Positions 28,083-38,663 of a stretch of DNA of 48,522 nt are shown in pieces; position 1 is the stretch's first letter, and each line of letters begins with the position of its first letter. The translations under genes and the position numbers were made by a program. This stretch comes from an uncultured Xylophilus sp. (GTDB taxonomy: Bacteria > Pseudomonadota > Gammaproteobacteria > Burkholderiales > Burkholderiaceae_C). The DNA lies in assembly GCA_913776965.1 (NCBI GenBank), contig CAJYQL010000016.1, positions 1 to 48,522 on the forward strand, given 5' to 3'. The notes beneath the pieces were generated by a model. The model had not been told where the DNA came from. It saw only the letters and a program-made list of their open reading frames with translations, and searched no databases.

Positions 28083-29026
28083 CCCTCACCGAACTCAAGT
28101 ACATCGTCGCGGTCGCCCGCGAGAAGCATTTCGGCAAGGCGGCCGAGGCCTGCTACGTCTCGCAGCCCACGCTGTCGGTCGCGATCCGCAAGCTCGAGGA
28201 CGAGCTGGAGGTCAAGCTGTTCGAGCGCAGCGCCAACGAGGTCGCGGTCACCCCGCTCGGCGAGGAGATCGTGCGGCAGGCGCAGAGCGTGCTCGAGCAG
28301 GCCGCCGGCATCAAGGAGATCGCCAAGCGCGGCAAGGACCCGCTCGCCGGGCCGCTGATCCTCGGGATCATCTACACCATCGGGCCCTACTTGCTGCCCG
28401 ACCTGGTGCGCCAGACGATCGCCCGCACGCCGCAGATGCCGCTGGTGCTGCAGGAGAACTTCACCGCCCGCCTGCTGGAGATGCTGCGCACCGGCGAGAT
28501 CGACTGCGCGGTGATGGCCGAGCCGTTCCCCGACACCGGCCTGGCGCTGGCGCCGCTCTACGACGAGCCGTTCCTGCTGGCGGTGCCGCGGCACCATCCG
28601 CTGGCGCAGCGCACCACGGTCACCGCCGAGGAAGTGAAGAGCGAGACGATGCTGCTGCTCGGCACCGGCCACTGTTTCCGCGACCACGTGCTGGAGGTGT
28701 GTCCGGAGTTCGCGCGCTTCTCGGCCAACGCCGAGGGCATCCGCAAGAGCTTCGAGGGCTCGTCGCTGGAGACGATCAAGCACATGGTCGCCGCCGGCAT
28801 GGGCGTGACGCTGGTGCCCCGGCTGTCCGTGCCGGCCGCGGCGCTTGCCGCCGGTGCCGATGCGAACGACGACACGCACGTGCGCTACATCCCGTTCGAG
28901 GGCACGCCGCCGTCGCGCCGGGTGGTGCTGGCCTGGCGCCGCAGCGTCACCCGCTACGAGGCGATCGCGGCACTGCGCAACGCGATCTACGCCTGCGAGC
29001 TGCCGGGCGTGACGCGGCTGTCCTGA
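28079..29026 (+). CDS. oxyR: Hydrogen-peroxide-sensing LysR regulator OxyR
   Basis: 315 aa. LysR HTH (HFGKAAEACYVSQPTLSVAI) and the OxyR redox pair exactly at the E. coli positions: Cys199 (GTGHCFRDH) and Cys208 (VLEVCPEF). H2O2 oxidises the pair to a disulfide and switches on peroxide defence genes; dps is the next gene. In P. aeruginosa oxyR is paired with recG; here recG lies 2.1 kb upstream with four accessory genes between. Overlap of 4 nt with vapC. Confidence 0.97.
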   Translation: MTLTELKYIVAVAREKHFGKAAEACYVSQPTLSVAIRKLEDELEVKLFERSANEVAVTPLGEEIVRQAQSVLEQAAGIKEIAKRGKDPLAGPLILGIIYTIGPYLLPDLVRQTIARTPQMPLVLQENFTARLLEMLRTGEIDCAVMAEPFPDTGLALAPLYDEPFLLAVPRHHPLAQRTTVTAEEVKSETMLLLGTGHCFRDHVLEVCPEFARFSANAEGIRKSFEGSSLETIKHMVAAGMGVTLVPRLSVPAAALAAGADANDDTHVRYIPFEGTPPSRRVVLAWRRSVTRYEAIAALRNAIYACELPGVTRLS

Positions 29027-29141
29027 GGGACTTGGTTACCGGTCGAAGGCGATCGCTGCGATAGATTGCGTCTGTTGCCTGCGCCCCTGCGGGCGCATAC
29101 CCTGACCGATTCACCCCGTCACCATCCCGAGGAGAGAACGC

Positions 29142-29747
29142 ATGGCCAAACCCGACAAGACCCAGAAGCAGCCCAAGGGCGCTCCCATCGCCGACGCACC
29201 GGCGGCCGCCGCCGGCAAGGTGCCGACCAAGGGCGGCGCCGTCGTCGCCCCGTCGTCCGGCAGCGCCGGCGCGCCGCGCATCAACATCGGTATCGAAGAT
29301 GCCGACCGTGCCGCGATCGCCGAAGGCCTGTCGCGCGTGCTGGCCGACACCTTCACCCTGTACTTCACGACCCATAACTTCCACTGGAACGTCACCGGTC
29401 CGCACTTCACCTCGCTGCACGCGATGTTCATGGACCAGTACACCGAGCTGTGGAACTCGACGGACACCATCGCCGAGCGCATCCGCTCCCTCGGCCACTA
29501 CGCGCCGGGCTCGTATGCCGAGTTCAGCAAGATCGCCACCGTCGCCGACGTGCCGCAGCAGCCGCCCAAGGCCAAGGAGATGATCCGCATCCTGGTGCAG
29601 GGCCACGAGACGGTCTCGCGCATCTCCCGCGAGTTCATCCCGGTCGCGGAAGAGGCGGGTGACGACGCGACCGCCGACATGCTGACCGCCCGGTGCCAGG
29701 TGCACGACCAGACGGCCTGGATGCTGCGGTCGCTGCTGGAGGAGTAA
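29142..29747 (+). CDS. dps: Dps-family DNA-binding ferritin-like protein
   Basis: 201 aa, longer than typical Dps (~165) by a Lys/Ala/Pro-rich N-terminal arm of ~45 residues ([15 protein letters not shown]), the kind of tail that binds DNA. Ferroxidase residues: [13 protein letters not shown] (His), [20 protein letters not shown] (Asp, Glu, at the two-fold interface). It stores iron, consumes H2O2 and protects DNA in starvation or oxidative stress. GAGGAGAG lies 7 nt before ATG 29142. OxyR control is expected from position, but I see no good OxyR box. Confidence 0.94.
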   Translation: MAKPDKTQKQPKGAPIADAPAAAAGKVPTKGGAVVAPSSGSAGAPRINIGIEDADRAAIAEGLSRVLADTFTLYFTTHNFHWNVTGPHFTSLHAMFMDQYTELWNSTDTIAERIRSLGHYAPGSYAEFSKIATVADVPQQPPKAKEMIRILVQGHETVSRISREFIPVAEEAGDDATADMLTARCQVHDQTAWMLRSLLEE

Positions 29748-29771
29748 GCACACCCCCAGGTTGCGCGCTTG

Positions 29772-29827
29772 CAGCGCTCCGCCTGCCCCCTTGCAGGGGG
29801 CGGCACTGGCCGACCGGCGGAGCGCTG
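29772..29827. repeat. Nested inverted repeat between dps and ubiA
   Basis: Outer arms CAGCGCTCCGCC (29772-29783) and GGCGGAGCGCTG (29816-29827) are a perfect 12-bp inverted repeat. Inside is GCCCCC-TTGCA-GGGGGC (29785-29801). It looks like a REP-type palindromic element rather than a single terminator. Confidence 0.6.
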
Positions 29828-29836
29828 AGGCACTCC

Positions 29837-29866
29837 GCCTTCCTTTGCAGGAAGGCATCGGTTTTT
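29837..29866 (+). terminator. Candidate terminator of dps
   Basis: Stem GCCTTCC/GGAAGGC around loop TTTGCA, then ATCGG and TTTTT. It is 90 nt after the dps stop, and the U-tract starts five nt after the stem. Spacing makes it a moderate intrinsic terminator. Confidence 0.5.
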
Positions 29867-29920
29867 CGGAAGGGCGGGACGCAGAATCGGCGGTCCGCCC
29901 TTCTGCTTTTGTGTGTCCCC

Positions 29921-30781
29921 ATGCCGCCTTCACGTCTTTCGCTGTATCTGAACCTGATCCGCTGGGACCGGCCTGCAGGCTGGCTGCTGCTGCTGTGGCC
30001 GACGCTGACGGCGCTGTGGATCGCCGCGGGCGGCTTCCCCGGCTGGCACCTGCTGGCCGTGTTCGTGGCGGGCACGATACTGATGCGCAGCGCCGGGTGC
30101 TGCGTGAACGACGTGGCCGACCGCGACTTCGACCGGCACGTCAAACGCACCGCCCAGCGGCCTGTGACGAGCGGCGCGATCACGCCGCGGCAGGCGCTGG
30201 TGTTCGGCGCGGTGCTGGCGCTGGCGGCTTTTGCGCTGGTGCTGACGACCAACGTACCGACGATCCTCTGGTCCTTCGGGGCGCTGGCGGTGACGCTCGC
30301 CTATCCCTTCGCCAAGCGGTACGTGTCGATGCCGCAGGCTGTCCTGGGCATCGCCTTCAGCTTTGGCATCCCGATGGCGTTCGCCGCGGTGCAGGGCCGG
30401 GTGCCGGCGCTGGCGGGCTGGCTGGTGGTGTCCAACCTGTTCTGGGTGCTGGCCTACGACACCGAGTACGCGATGGTGGACCGCGACGACGACCTGAAGA
30501 TTGGCATGAAGACCTCGGCGATCACGCTGGGGCGCTTCGACGTGGCGGCGGTGGTGGTGTTCTATGCACTGTCGTTGGCGATTCTGGCGCTGGCGCTGGT
30601 CCCGCTTGCGTTAGGTGCTCCTTTTTATGTAGCGCTGAGCTTGGCGGCGCTGCAGGCCGCACGGCACTGGAGGCTGATCCGGGACCGCAGCCGGGACGGG
30701 TGCTTCCAGGCGTTTCGGGAGAACCACTGGCTGGGGTTCACGCTGTTCGCTGGCGTGGTGGCCGGGTTCGCGCTGCGGTAG
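29921..30781 (+). CDS. ubiA: 4-hydroxybenzoate polyprenyltransferase
   Basis: 286 aa, eight or nine membrane helices. Both Asp-rich prenyltransferase motifs are present: [20 protein letters not shown] and [15 protein letters not shown]. It attaches the polyprenyl chain to 4-hydroxybenzoate in ubiquinone synthesis. Start 29921 lacks a clear ribosome site, but homology begins there ([20 protein letters not shown]). Codons around 30616-30658 may be repeat-derived (candidate member E). Confidence 0.95.
   Translation: MPPSRLSLYLNLIRWDRPAGWLLLLWPTLTALWIAAGGFPGWHLLAVFVAGTILMRSAGCCVNDVADRDFDRHVKRTAQRPVTSGAITPRQALVFGAVLALAAFALVLTTNVPTILWSFGALAVTLAYPFAKRYVSMPQAVLGIAFSFGIPMAFAAVQGRVPALAGWLVVSNLFWVLAYDTEYAMVDRDDDLKIGMKTSAITLGRFDVAAVVVFYALSLAILALALVPLALGAPFYVALSLAALQAARHWRLIRDRSRDGCFQAFRENHWLGFTLFAGVVAGFALR
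30616..30658 (+). repeat. Candidate member E of the dispersed repeat, inside ubiA
   Basis: TGCTCCTTTTTATGTAGC, then GCTGAG..GGCGGCGCTGCAGGCC. It shares the GCTCC/ATGTAGC hairpin and GGCGCTGCAGGCC end with member A but is shorter. It encodes the UbiA stretch [16 protein letters not shown]. Weak match; could be chance. Confidence 0.35.
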
Positions 30782-31256
30782 GGGGCGCGGCCGGCATACA
30801 GTTGCGCTTGGCTTGGCTGGCATCGCCGGGCTGGGGCTGGGTGGCGGTGTGTGGAGGGGTGCGGCGGGGCGGGTCCGGGGGGGACGCCGGGCAGGCGGCT
30901 AGCTCCGTGTCCCCCGGAAACGCCTGCGGCGTTTCCTCCTCCTGAACCTACGCTATCCGCCTGCCCGGCATCCCCGTCGAACCGAGCGCTGGAGCATAGA
31001 GGCCTGCGGTTCGGCCGTCGGTTCGTACGTGGCGCGCCGGCCGGTTCTGTCCGTACAGCGGCAGGACCGGGGCGGTGGGTGCTCCCCGCAGCGAAATCAA
31101 GGAGGAGGCCGCAGGCCGGGGGACATTCGCGGAGGGGAGTACCCGCCGACCCGGTCCGGGCTACAGAGCACGCCGCTCGCCAAGAGCCCTCAGCATCCGC
31201 GCTCCCGGATGGAACGCGGATATCAAGATGACGCCGCGTCCCTTCCTAGAGGGACC
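30782..31256. other. 475-nt structured spacer between ubiA and proC
   Basis: No gene I can support. It contains a 96-nt nested inverted repeat (30880-30975), a second G/C-rich stretch with ACCGGGGCGGTGGGTGCTCC and a TTCCTAGAGGGA end near proC. The genes converge here, so it serves as the 3' end of both. Short open frames lack homology and ribosome sites. Confidence 0.5.
30880..30975. repeat. Large nested inverted repeat
   Basis: Left arm 30880-30903 and right arm 30952-30975 are 24 nt each with two mismatches (core GCCGGGCAGGCGG / CCGCCTGCCCGGC). Inside is a perfect hairpin GGAAACGCC-TGC-GGCGTTTCC (30916-30936). This could be a REP/BIME-type element or a transposon-derived MITE; no flanking target-site duplication is evident by eye. 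Confidence 0.6.
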
Positions 31257-32108
31257 TCACCCCCGTCCGAACTCGTCCCCCAGCTCCCCCGCCCGCACCC
31301 GCGCAGCCTCCATCGCCCGCACGAAGCGCTCCTTTACCTCGTCGGCCTCCATCGAGGTCAGCGCCGCGTAGGTGGTGCCGCCCTTCGACGTGACCCGCTG
31401 GCGCAGCACCGCCGGCGCTTCGTCCGACCGGGCGGCCAGCGTCGCTGCGCCACCGAAGGTCGCCACCGCCAGCCGGTGCGCCCGCTCCGCGCCCAGGCCC
31501 ATCGCGATGCCGGCCTCGACCATCGCCTCGATGAAATAGAACACGTAGGCCGGCCCGGAGCCGGAAAGCGCCGTCACCGCGTCCAGCTGCGCTTCCGCGT
31601 CCAGCCACAGCGTCGCGCCGGTCGGGGCCAGCACCTGTTCGACCAGCGTGCGGTCCTCGGCCGTCGCCGCGGCGCGTGCGAACAGGCCGGTCATGCCCTG
31701 GCCGACCAGCGCCGGCGTGTTGGGCATCGCGCGCACGATGCGCTCGCTGCCGAGCCAGCCGGCGATGCTGTCGCTGCGGATGCCGGCGGCCACGCTCAGG
31801 TGCAGCGCGTCGGGCACCAGCGGGGCGACCGGCGCAGCCGCGTCGCGGAAGGTCTGCGGCTTGACCGCCCAGACCACCAGCGCCGCGCGGCCGAGCGCCG
31901 GCCCGGCTTCGGCCTGCGCCGAGATGCCGAACTGCTGCGCCAGCCGGGCACGGGCCTCCTCGAACGGTTCCACCACGTCGATGCGCGTGGCATCCATGCC
32001 CTGGCCGACCAGCCCGCCGATGATGGCGCTGGCCATGTTGCCGCCGCCGATGAAGGCGATCGGCAGGTCGAGCGGGGTGGGCGAGGCGAGGGCGGCGGTG
32101 TCGGGCAT
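31257..32108 (-). CDS. proC: Pyrroline-5-carboxylate reductase
   Basis: 283 aa. The NADPH site IAFIGGGNMASAIIGGL is at the N-terminus. RAMPNTPALVGQGMTG, the ALSGSGPAYVFYF block and the C-terminal proC signature VTSKGGTTYAALTSMEA are all visible. It makes L-proline from 1-pyrroline-5-carboxylate. A Thr/Pro-rich 12-residue leader precedes the domain. Convergent with ubiA; 214 nt from glpK on the same strand, with repeat member D between. Confidence 0.96.
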   Translation of the reverse strand: MPDTAALASPTPLDLPIAFIGGGNMASAIIGGLVGQGMDATRIDVVEPFEEARARLAQQFGISAQAEAGPALGRAALVVWAVKPQTFRDAAAPVAPLVPDALHLSVAAGIRSDSIAGWLGSERIVRAMPNTPALVGQGMTGLFARAAATAEDRTLVEQVLAPTGATLWLDAEAQLDAVTALSGSGPAYVFYFIEAMVEAGIAMGLGAERAHRLAVATFGGAATLAARSDEAPAVLRQRVTSKGGTTYAALTSMEADEVKERFVRAMEAARVRAGELGDEFGRG

Positions 32109-32251
32109 GGCGGTGGTCCGAGTGGTCGGAAAGATAGAAGGAGAAGCGAAGTGCGCGCGGCCGGGGCTGGGCGGCGTCGTCGAACGTGGGGGCGATTTTC
32201 GCCGCCGCAGGGAGCCCTGCCGGGCACCTCTGCCGGTTTCATACGGAAATC

Positions 32252-32300
32252 GGGCTTCTGCGCAGGTCCCGCCTGCGCAATCAGCTATCTATTCGATAGC
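32252..32300 (-). repeat. Member D of the dispersed ~50-bp repeat
   Basis: Minus strand: GCTATCGAATAGATAGCTG, ATTGCGCAGGC..CCTGCGCAGAAGCCC. It is intergenic between glpK (stop 32323) and proC, the only clearly non-coding copy and the best preserved: GCTATC-N4-GATAGC forms a perfect hairpin and TGCGCAGG/CCTGCGCA a second one. Confidence 0.78.
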
Positions 32301-32322
32301 GCTGGGCCGTGACGCGGAAGCG

Positions 32323-33828
32323 TCAGGTCGCCACCGTCTGCCGCACCGCCCGCTCCCACTGCGCCATGCGCTCCTCGGCGCGCGCCCGGTCCCATTGCGG
32401 CTCGAAGCGCCGTTCCGCCTTCCACAGCGCCGCCAGTTCGTCTTGCCCGGCGAACACGCCGGCCGACAGCCCGGCGAGCGTCGCGGCCCCCAGCGCCGTC
32501 GTCTCGACCACCTGCGGCCGCACCACCGGCACGCCCAACAGGTCGGCCTGGAACTGCATCAGCAGGTCGTTGACGCAGGCGCCGCCGTCCACCCGCAATT
32601 CCTGCACCGCGGGCACGCCGGCCTGGGCGGCGTCGCGCTGCATCGCGGCCAGCAGCGCGGCGCTCTGGAAGGCGATGCTCTCCAGCGCCGCGCGGGCGAT
32701 GTGGGCCATCGTGGTGCCGCGCGTCAGCCCGGTGATCGCGCCGCGCGCCTCGGGCTGCCAGTAGGGCGCGCCCAGGCCGGTGAAGGCCGGCACCAACACC
32801 ACGCCGCCGGCGTCGGGCACGCTCTCGGCCAGGGCCTGCACCTCGCTGCTGGCGTCGATCGCCTGCAGGCCGTCGCGCAGCCACTGCACCACTGCGCCGC
32901 CGACGAACACGCTGCCTTCCAGCGCGTACTCGGTCTGCGCCCTCGGCTGGGCGGCGCTGGTGGTCACCAGGCCGTTCTGCGAGGTCTGGAACGCGGTGCC
33001 GGTGTGCATCAGCAAGAAGCAGCCGGTGCCGTAGGTGTTCTTGGCCATGCCGGGCGCGAAGCAGGCCTGGCCGAAGGTGGCAGCCTGCTGGTCGCCGGCC
33101 ACGCCGCCGATCGGGATCGCGTGGCCGAGCAGGTCGGCCCGCACCGTGCCGAAGTCGGCGCTGGACGGCAGCACCTCGGGCATCAGGGCACGCGGGATGT
33201 CGAGGAGGGCGAGCAGCTCATCGTCCCAGGCGTTGCGGCGCACGTCGAACAGCATGGTGCGCGAGGCGTTGCTCACGTCGGTCACATGCCGCGCGCCGCC
33301 GGTCAGTTGCCAGATCAGCCAGCTGTCGACCGTGCCGAAGGCCAGTTCGCCGCGCGCCGCCTGGGCGCGGGCGTCGGGCACGTGGTCGAGGAGCCACTGC
33401 AGCTTGGTGGCCGAGAAGTACGCGTCGATGCGCAGGCCGGTCTTCCGCTGGATCTCGGCCTCGTGGCCGTCGGCGCGCAGCCGGGCGCAGGCCGGCTCGG
33501 CCCGGCGGTCCTGCCAGACGATCGCGCGGTGGATCGGCCGGCCGGTGCGGCGGTTCCAGACCACGGTGGTCTCGCGCTGGTTGGTGATGCCGACGGCCCG
33601 GACCGCATCGGCGCCGATGCCGGCGGCCTGCAGCGCCTCGCGGGCGGTGGCGAGCTGGGTCTGCCAGATATCGTCGGGCTCGTGCTCCACCCAGCCGGGC
33701 TGCGGATAGTGCTGCGGCAGCTCGCGCTGCGCCTGCGCCACGATGCAGCCCTGCGCATCGAACACGATGCCGCGCGAACTGGAGGTGCCCTGGTCCAGGG
33801 CCAGCAAGTAGGTCGTCGTCTTCGCCAT
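32323..33828 (-). CDS. glpK: Glycerol kinase
   Basis: 501 aa, full length. Phosphate-1 motif [27 protein letters not shown] with glycerol-binding [40 protein letters not shown], and [21 protein letters not shown] for ATP binding. It phosphorylates glycerol to sn-glycerol-3-phosphate for GlpD, which is divergent across 122 nt. ATG 33828 is where the kinase domain begins. No GlpF facilitator is next to it. Confidence 0.97.
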   Translation of the reverse strand: MAKTTTYLLALDQGTSSSRGIVFDAQGCIVAQAQRELPQHYPQPGWVEHEPDDIWQTQLATAREALQAAGIGADAVRAVGITNQRETTVVWNRRTGRPIHRAIVWQDRRAEPACARLRADGHEAEIQRKTGLRIDAYFSATKLQWLLDHVPDARAQAARGELAFGTVDSWLIWQLTGGARHVTDVSNASRTMLFDVRRNAWDDELLALLDIPRALMPEVLPSSADFGTVRADLLGHAIPIGGVAGDQQAATFGQACFAPGMAKNTYGTGCFLLMHTGTAFQTSQNGLVTTSAAQPRAQTEYALEGSVFVGGAVVQWLRDGLQAIDASSEVQALAESVPDAGGVVLVPAFTGLGAPYWQPEARGAITGLTRGTTMAHIARAALESIAFQSAALLAAMQRDAAQAGVPAVQELRVDGGACVNDLLMQFQADLLGVPVVRPQVVETTALGAATLAGLSAGVFAGQDELAALWKAERRFEPQWDRARAEERMAQWERAVRQTVAT

Positions 33829-33908
33829 CGGCGCACTGTACGTCGGAGCGGCCCCGCCGTGCACGGGGGCGATCACCGGCGCGACTGCCGGCCGGCGGCA
33901 GACCGGGG

Positions 33909-33914
33909 GACAAT
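33909..33914 (+). promoter_or_regulatory. Candidate -10 element of glpD
   Basis: GACAAT followed by CGTCGGGTTCGC, the same arrangement as the -10 region at 35563 (CATAAT-CGCGGGCTTCGC). The -35 is poor. Lies 37 nt before glpD. Confidence 0.25.
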
Positions 33915-33950
33915 CGTCGGGTTCGCGTCCCGCCTGCCGACCGTCGATCC

Positions 33951-35539
<1,589 letters not shown>

Positions 35540-35543
<4 letters not shown>

Positions 35544-35568
35544 CGCGCCGTCGTACACGCCGCATAAT
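35540..35568 (+). promoter_or_regulatory. Sigma70-type promoter of the rplN ribosomal operon
   Basis: TTGACG (35540-35545), a 17-nt spacer, CATAAT (35563-35568), then CGCGGGCTTCGC. It begins at the glpD stop codon and is the only strong promoter before rplN. This gives a 5' leader of ~155 nt. Confidence 0.75.
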
Positions 35569-35672
35569 CGCGGGCTTCGCTCTCAAAAAGCGAAACATCT
35601 GCCCAGCTCAAGCGCTCCGAAATGGTTCGGCGCGTGGACGACGGGCCCAAGACTGACCGGTTTTTCGTGACG

Positions 35673-35694
35673 CCCGCCCGGGCATTCGGGCGGG
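35673..35694 (+). promoter_or_regulatory. Leader hairpin upstream of rplN
   Basis: Perfect 8-bp stem CCCGCCCG-GGCATT-CGGGCGGG, 34 nt before the rplN start. Could be an attenuator or a ribosomal-protein autoregulation site (S8/L14-type control is known for spc operons); not a terminator, since it lacks a following U-tract. Confidence 0.4.
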
Positions 35695-35728
35695 GTTCGG
35701 CCTTCCGGTACAAGTTGGGAATATAGAA

Positions 35729-36097
35729 ATGATCCAGACAGAATCCCGGTTGGAAGTCGCCGACAACACCGGCGCGAAGTCCGTCCTGTGCATCAAGGTG
35801 CTGGGCGGGTCCAAGCGTCGCTATGCGAGCGTGGGCGACATCATCAAGGTGAGCATCAAGGAAGCCGCTCCGCGTGGTCGCGTCAAGAAGGGCGAGATCT
35901 ACAGCGCCGTGGTCGTGCGCACCGCCAAGGGCATCCGCCGCGGCGACGGCTCGCTCGTCAAGTTCGACGGCAATGCCGCCGTGCTGCTCAACGCCAAGCT
36001 GGAGCCGATCGGCACCCGCATCTTCGGACCGGTCACCCGCGAACTGCGGACCGAGAAGTTCATGAAGATCGTGTCGCTGGCCCCTGAAGTTCTCTAA
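35729..36097 (+). CDS. rplN: 50S ribosomal protein L14
   Basis: 122 aa, exact family length. The start [20 protein letters not shown] and the signature [20 protein letters not shown] are canonical. It binds 23S rRNA and forms an inter-subunit bridge. It is the first gene of the cluster here: rpmC and rpsQ, which precede it in the E. coli S10-spc region, are absent; glpD is the neighbour. A poor Shine-Dalgarno (GGGA, 10-nt spacing) is notable for a highly expressed gene. Confidence 0.98.
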   Translation: MIQTESRLEVADNTGAKSVLCIKVLGGSKRRYASVGDIIKVSIKEAAPRGRVKKGEIYSAVVVRTAKGIRRGDGSLVKFDGNAAVLLNAKLEPIGTRIFGPVTRELRTEKFMKIVSLAPEVL

Positions 36098-36106
36098 GGA
36101 CACGCC

Positions 36107-36427
36107 ATGAACAAGATTCGCAAAGGCGACGAAGTCATCGTCCTCACCGGACGCGACAAGGGCAAGCGCGGCACGGTCTCGCTGCGCAAGGACGACTCGC
36201 ACGTGATCGTCGACGGCATCAACCTGGTGAAGAAGCACACCAAGCCGAACCCGATGAAGGGCGCGACCGGCGGCATCGTGGAGAAGGCCATGCCGATCCA
36301 CCAGTCCAACGTGGCGATCTTCAATGCCGCCACCGGCAAGGCCGACCGCGTCGGCATCAAGCTGCAGGCTGACGGCAAGCGCGTGCGCGTCTTCAAGTCC
36401 AGCGGCGAAGAAATCAAGGCCGCCTGA
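36107..36427 (+). CDS. rplX: 50S ribosomal protein L24
   Basis: 106 aa. The KOW motif [20 protein letters not shown] is at the N-terminus, with [15 protein letters not shown] after it. An assembly initiator of the large subunit. Nine nt after rplN; AAGGACAC ribosome site. Confidence 0.98.
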   Translation: MNKIRKGDEVIVLTGRDKGKRGTVSLRKDDSHVIVDGINLVKKHTKPNPMKGATGGIVEKAMPIHQSNVAIFNAATGKADRVGIKLQADGKRVRVFKSSGEEIKAA

Positions 36428-36438
36428 GGGTTACAGAC

Positions 36439-36978
36439 ATGGCACGACTCCAGCAACACTACCGCGACAACATCGTCAAGCAGCTGACCGAGCAGTTCGG
36501 CTACACCTCGCCGATGCAGGTCCCGCGCCTGACCAAGATCACGCTGAACATGGGCGTGAGCGAAGCCGTCTCCGACAAGAAGGTGATGGACAACGCCGTC
36601 GCTGACCTGACCAAGATCGCCGGCCAGAAGCCCGTCGTCACGAAGGCCAAGAAGGCCATCGCCGGCTTCAAGATCCGCGAAGGCCAGGCCATCGGCGCCA
36701 TGGTCACCCTGCGCGGCGTGCAGATGTACGAATTCCTGGACCGTTTCGTGACCGTGGCCCTGCCGCGCGTCCGTGACTTCCGCGGAATCTCCGGCCGTGC
36801 CTTCGACGGCCGCGGCAACTACAACATCGGCGTGAAAGAGCAGATCATCTTCCCGGAAATCGAGTACGACAAGGTCGATGCGCTCCGTGGTCTGAATATC
36901 AGCATTACCACGACGGCCAAGACCGATGAAGAAGCCAAGGCGCTCCTCGCGGGCTTCCGCTTCCCGTTCAAGAACTGA
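36439..36978 (+). CDS. rplE: 50S ribosomal protein L5
   Basis: 179 aa. Recognisable blocks are [36 protein letters not shown] and [20 protein letters not shown]. It binds 5S rRNA and contacts P-site tRNA. Eleven nt after rplX. Confidence 0.98.
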   Translation: MARLQQHYRDNIVKQLTEQFGYTSPMQVPRLTKITLNMGVSEAVSDKKVMDNAVADLTKIAGQKPVVTKAKKAIAGFKIREGQAIGAMVTLRGVQMYEFLDRFVTVALPRVRDFRGISGRAFDGRGNYNIGVKEQIIFPEIEYDKVDALRGLNISITTTAKTDEEAKALLAGFRFPFKN

Positions 36979-36986
36979 GGTGACGT

Positions 36987-37292
36987 GTGGCTAAAGTAGC
37001 TCTGATCCAGCGCGAACTCAAGCGCGAAAAGCTGGCAGCCAAGTACGCTGCCAAGTACGCCGAACTCAAGGCCATTGCCGGCGATGCCAAGCGCAGCGAC
37101 GAAGAGCGCGACGCTGCTCGCCTCGGCCTGCAGAAGATCCCGCGCAACGCCAACCCGACCCGCCAGCGCAACCGCTGCGAGATCACCGGCCGTCCGCGCG
37201 GCACGTTCCGCCAATTCGGTCTGGCCCGCAGCAAGATCCGTGAACTGGCCTTCGCTGGCGACATCCCCGGTGTCACCAAGGCCAGCTGGTAA
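36987..37292 (+). CDS. rpsN: 30S ribosomal protein S14, zinc-free type
   Basis: 101 aa. The long form with a single Cys ([20 protein letters not shown]), i.e. the C-minus paralogue that needs no zinc. GTG start at 36987, with GAGGTGA six nt upstream. Sits in the 30S head. Eight nt after rplE. Confidence 0.97.
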   Translation: MAKVALIQRELKREKLAAKYAAKYAELKAIAGDAKRSDEERDAARLGLQKIPRNANPTRQRNRCEITGRPRGTFRQFGLARSKIRELAFAGDIPGVTKASW

Positions 37293-37312
37293 GCAGGCAG
37301 GAGAGATTCAAC

Positions 37313-37708
37313 ATGAGCATGAGTGATCCCATCGCCGACCTGCTGACCCGCATCCGCAATGCACAGATGGTCGCCAAGGCGTCCGTTTCCGTGCCGTCTT
37401 CCAAGGTGAAGATTGCGATCGCACAAGTCCTGAAGGACGAGGGTTACATCGACGGCTTCCAGGTCAAGACCGAGGGCAACAAGTCCGAGCTCGAGATCGC
37501 ACTGAAGTACTACGCCGGTCGCCCGGTCATCGAGCGCATCGAGCGCGTCAGCCGTCCCGGCCTGCGCGTGTACAAGGGCCGTGATTCCATCCCCCAGGTC
37601 CAGAACGGCCTGGGCGTGGCCATCGTCACCACCCCGCAAGGCGTGATGACCGATCGCAAGGCACGCGCCACCGGTACCGGCGGCGAAGTGCTGTGCTACG
37701 TCGCGTAA
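37313..37708 (+). CDS. rpsH: 30S ribosomal protein S8
   Basis: 131 aa. [16 protein letters not shown] and the signature [26 protein letters not shown] (shown here as its parts) are intact. It binds 16S helix 21 and, in E. coli, represses the spc operon by binding its mRNA. Two ATGs (37313 and 37319); the first has AGGAGAG nine nt upstream. Confidence 0.98.
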   Translation: MSMSDPIADLLTRIRNAQMVAKASVSVPSSKVKIAIAQVLKDEGYIDGFQVKTEGNKSELEIALKYYAGRPVIERIERVSRPGLRVYKGRDSIPQVQNGLGVAIVTTPQGVMTDRKARATGTGGEVLCYVA

Positions 37709-37731
37709 GCAGGCATTGAGGAGAAACTGAA

Positions 37732-38265
37732 ATGTCCCGCGTAGGAAAAATGCCGGTCGCCATCCCGCAAGGCGTGGATGTGTCGATCCAGAACGACCAG
37801 ATCAACGTGAAGGGCACCGGCGGCACGCTGTCGCTGGCCACCAACGCGCTGGTGAACGTCTCGAACAACGACGGCAAGCTGAGCTTCGCTCCTGCCGACG
37901 AGTCGCGTGAAGCCAATGCGATGAGCGGCACGCTGCGCCAGCTGGTCAACAACATGGTCCAGGGCGTCAGCAAGGGCTTCGAGAAGAAGCTGTCGCTGGT
38001 CGGCGTGGGCTACAAGGCTGCCGCACAGGGCACCAAGCTGAACCTGGCCGTCGGTTACTCGCATCCGGTCAACGTTGAAATGCCGGCCGGCATCACGGTC
38101 GCCACGCCGACCCCGACCGAAGTCGTGATCAAGGGTGCCGACCGCCAGCGCGTCGGCCAGATCGCCGCCGAGATCCGCGCCATCCGTCCGCCCGAGCCCT
38201 ACAAGGGCAAGGGCATCCGCTATGCGGATGAGAAGATCGTCATCAAAGAGACGAAGAAGAAGTAA
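37732..38265 (+). CDS. rplF: 50S ribosomal protein L6
   Basis: 177 aa. Two L6 repeats; the signature [16 protein letters not shown] is near the C-terminus. Located near the GTPase-associated centre. GAGGAGA seven nt before ATG. Confidence 0.98.
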   Translation: MSRVGKMPVAIPQGVDVSIQNDQINVKGTGGTLSLATNALVNVSNNDGKLSFAPADESREANAMSGTLRQLVNNMVQGVSKGFEKKLSLVGVGYKAAAQGTKLNLAVGYSHPVNVEMPAGITVATPTPTEVVIKGADRQRVGQIAAEIRAIRPPEPYKGKGIRYADEKIVIKETKKK

Positions 38266-38276
38266 GGAGTCGCAGC

Positions 38277-38645
38277 ATGTCCTTGACCAAGAAAGAGCAG
38301 CGGCTCCGCCGTTCGCGCCAGACCCGCATCCGCATCGCCACACAGGGCGTGGCGCGTCTGACGGTGAACCGTACCAACCTGCACATCTACGCGACCGTCA
38401 TCTCCGGCGACGGCTCCAAGGTGCTCGCATCGGCATCCACCGCGGAAGCGGAAGTGCGCACGGCCCTCGGCGGCGTCGGCAAGGGCGGCAACGCCGCTGC
38501 CGCCACCGCGATCGGCAAGCGCATCGCCGAAAAGGCGAAGGCTGCAGGCGTCGAGAAGGTCGCTTTCGACCGCGCCGGTTTCGCCTACCACGGCCGCGTG
38601 AAGGCGCTGGCCGACGCTGCCCGCGAAGCGGGTCTGCAGTTCTAA
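38277..38645 (+). CDS. rplR: 50S ribosomal protein L18
   Basis: 122 aa. [20 protein letters not shown] and [20 protein letters not shown] mark the 5S-rRNA-binding L18 fold. AAGGAGT nine nt before ATG; 11 nt after rplF. Confidence 0.98.
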   Translation: MSLTKKEQRLRRSRQTRIRIATQGVARLTVNRTNLHIYATVISGDGSKVLASASTAEAEVRTALGGVGKGGNAAAATAIGKRIAEKAKAAGVEKVAFDRAGFAYHGRVKALADAAREAGLQF

Positions 38646-38663
38646 GCACGACGGAAGAACATC

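Noticed and set aside
29027-29141. OxyR-type operator (ATAG..CTAT spaced repeats) upstream of dps
   Set aside because: Only one ATAG (29061) is present, without the matching spaced half-sites.
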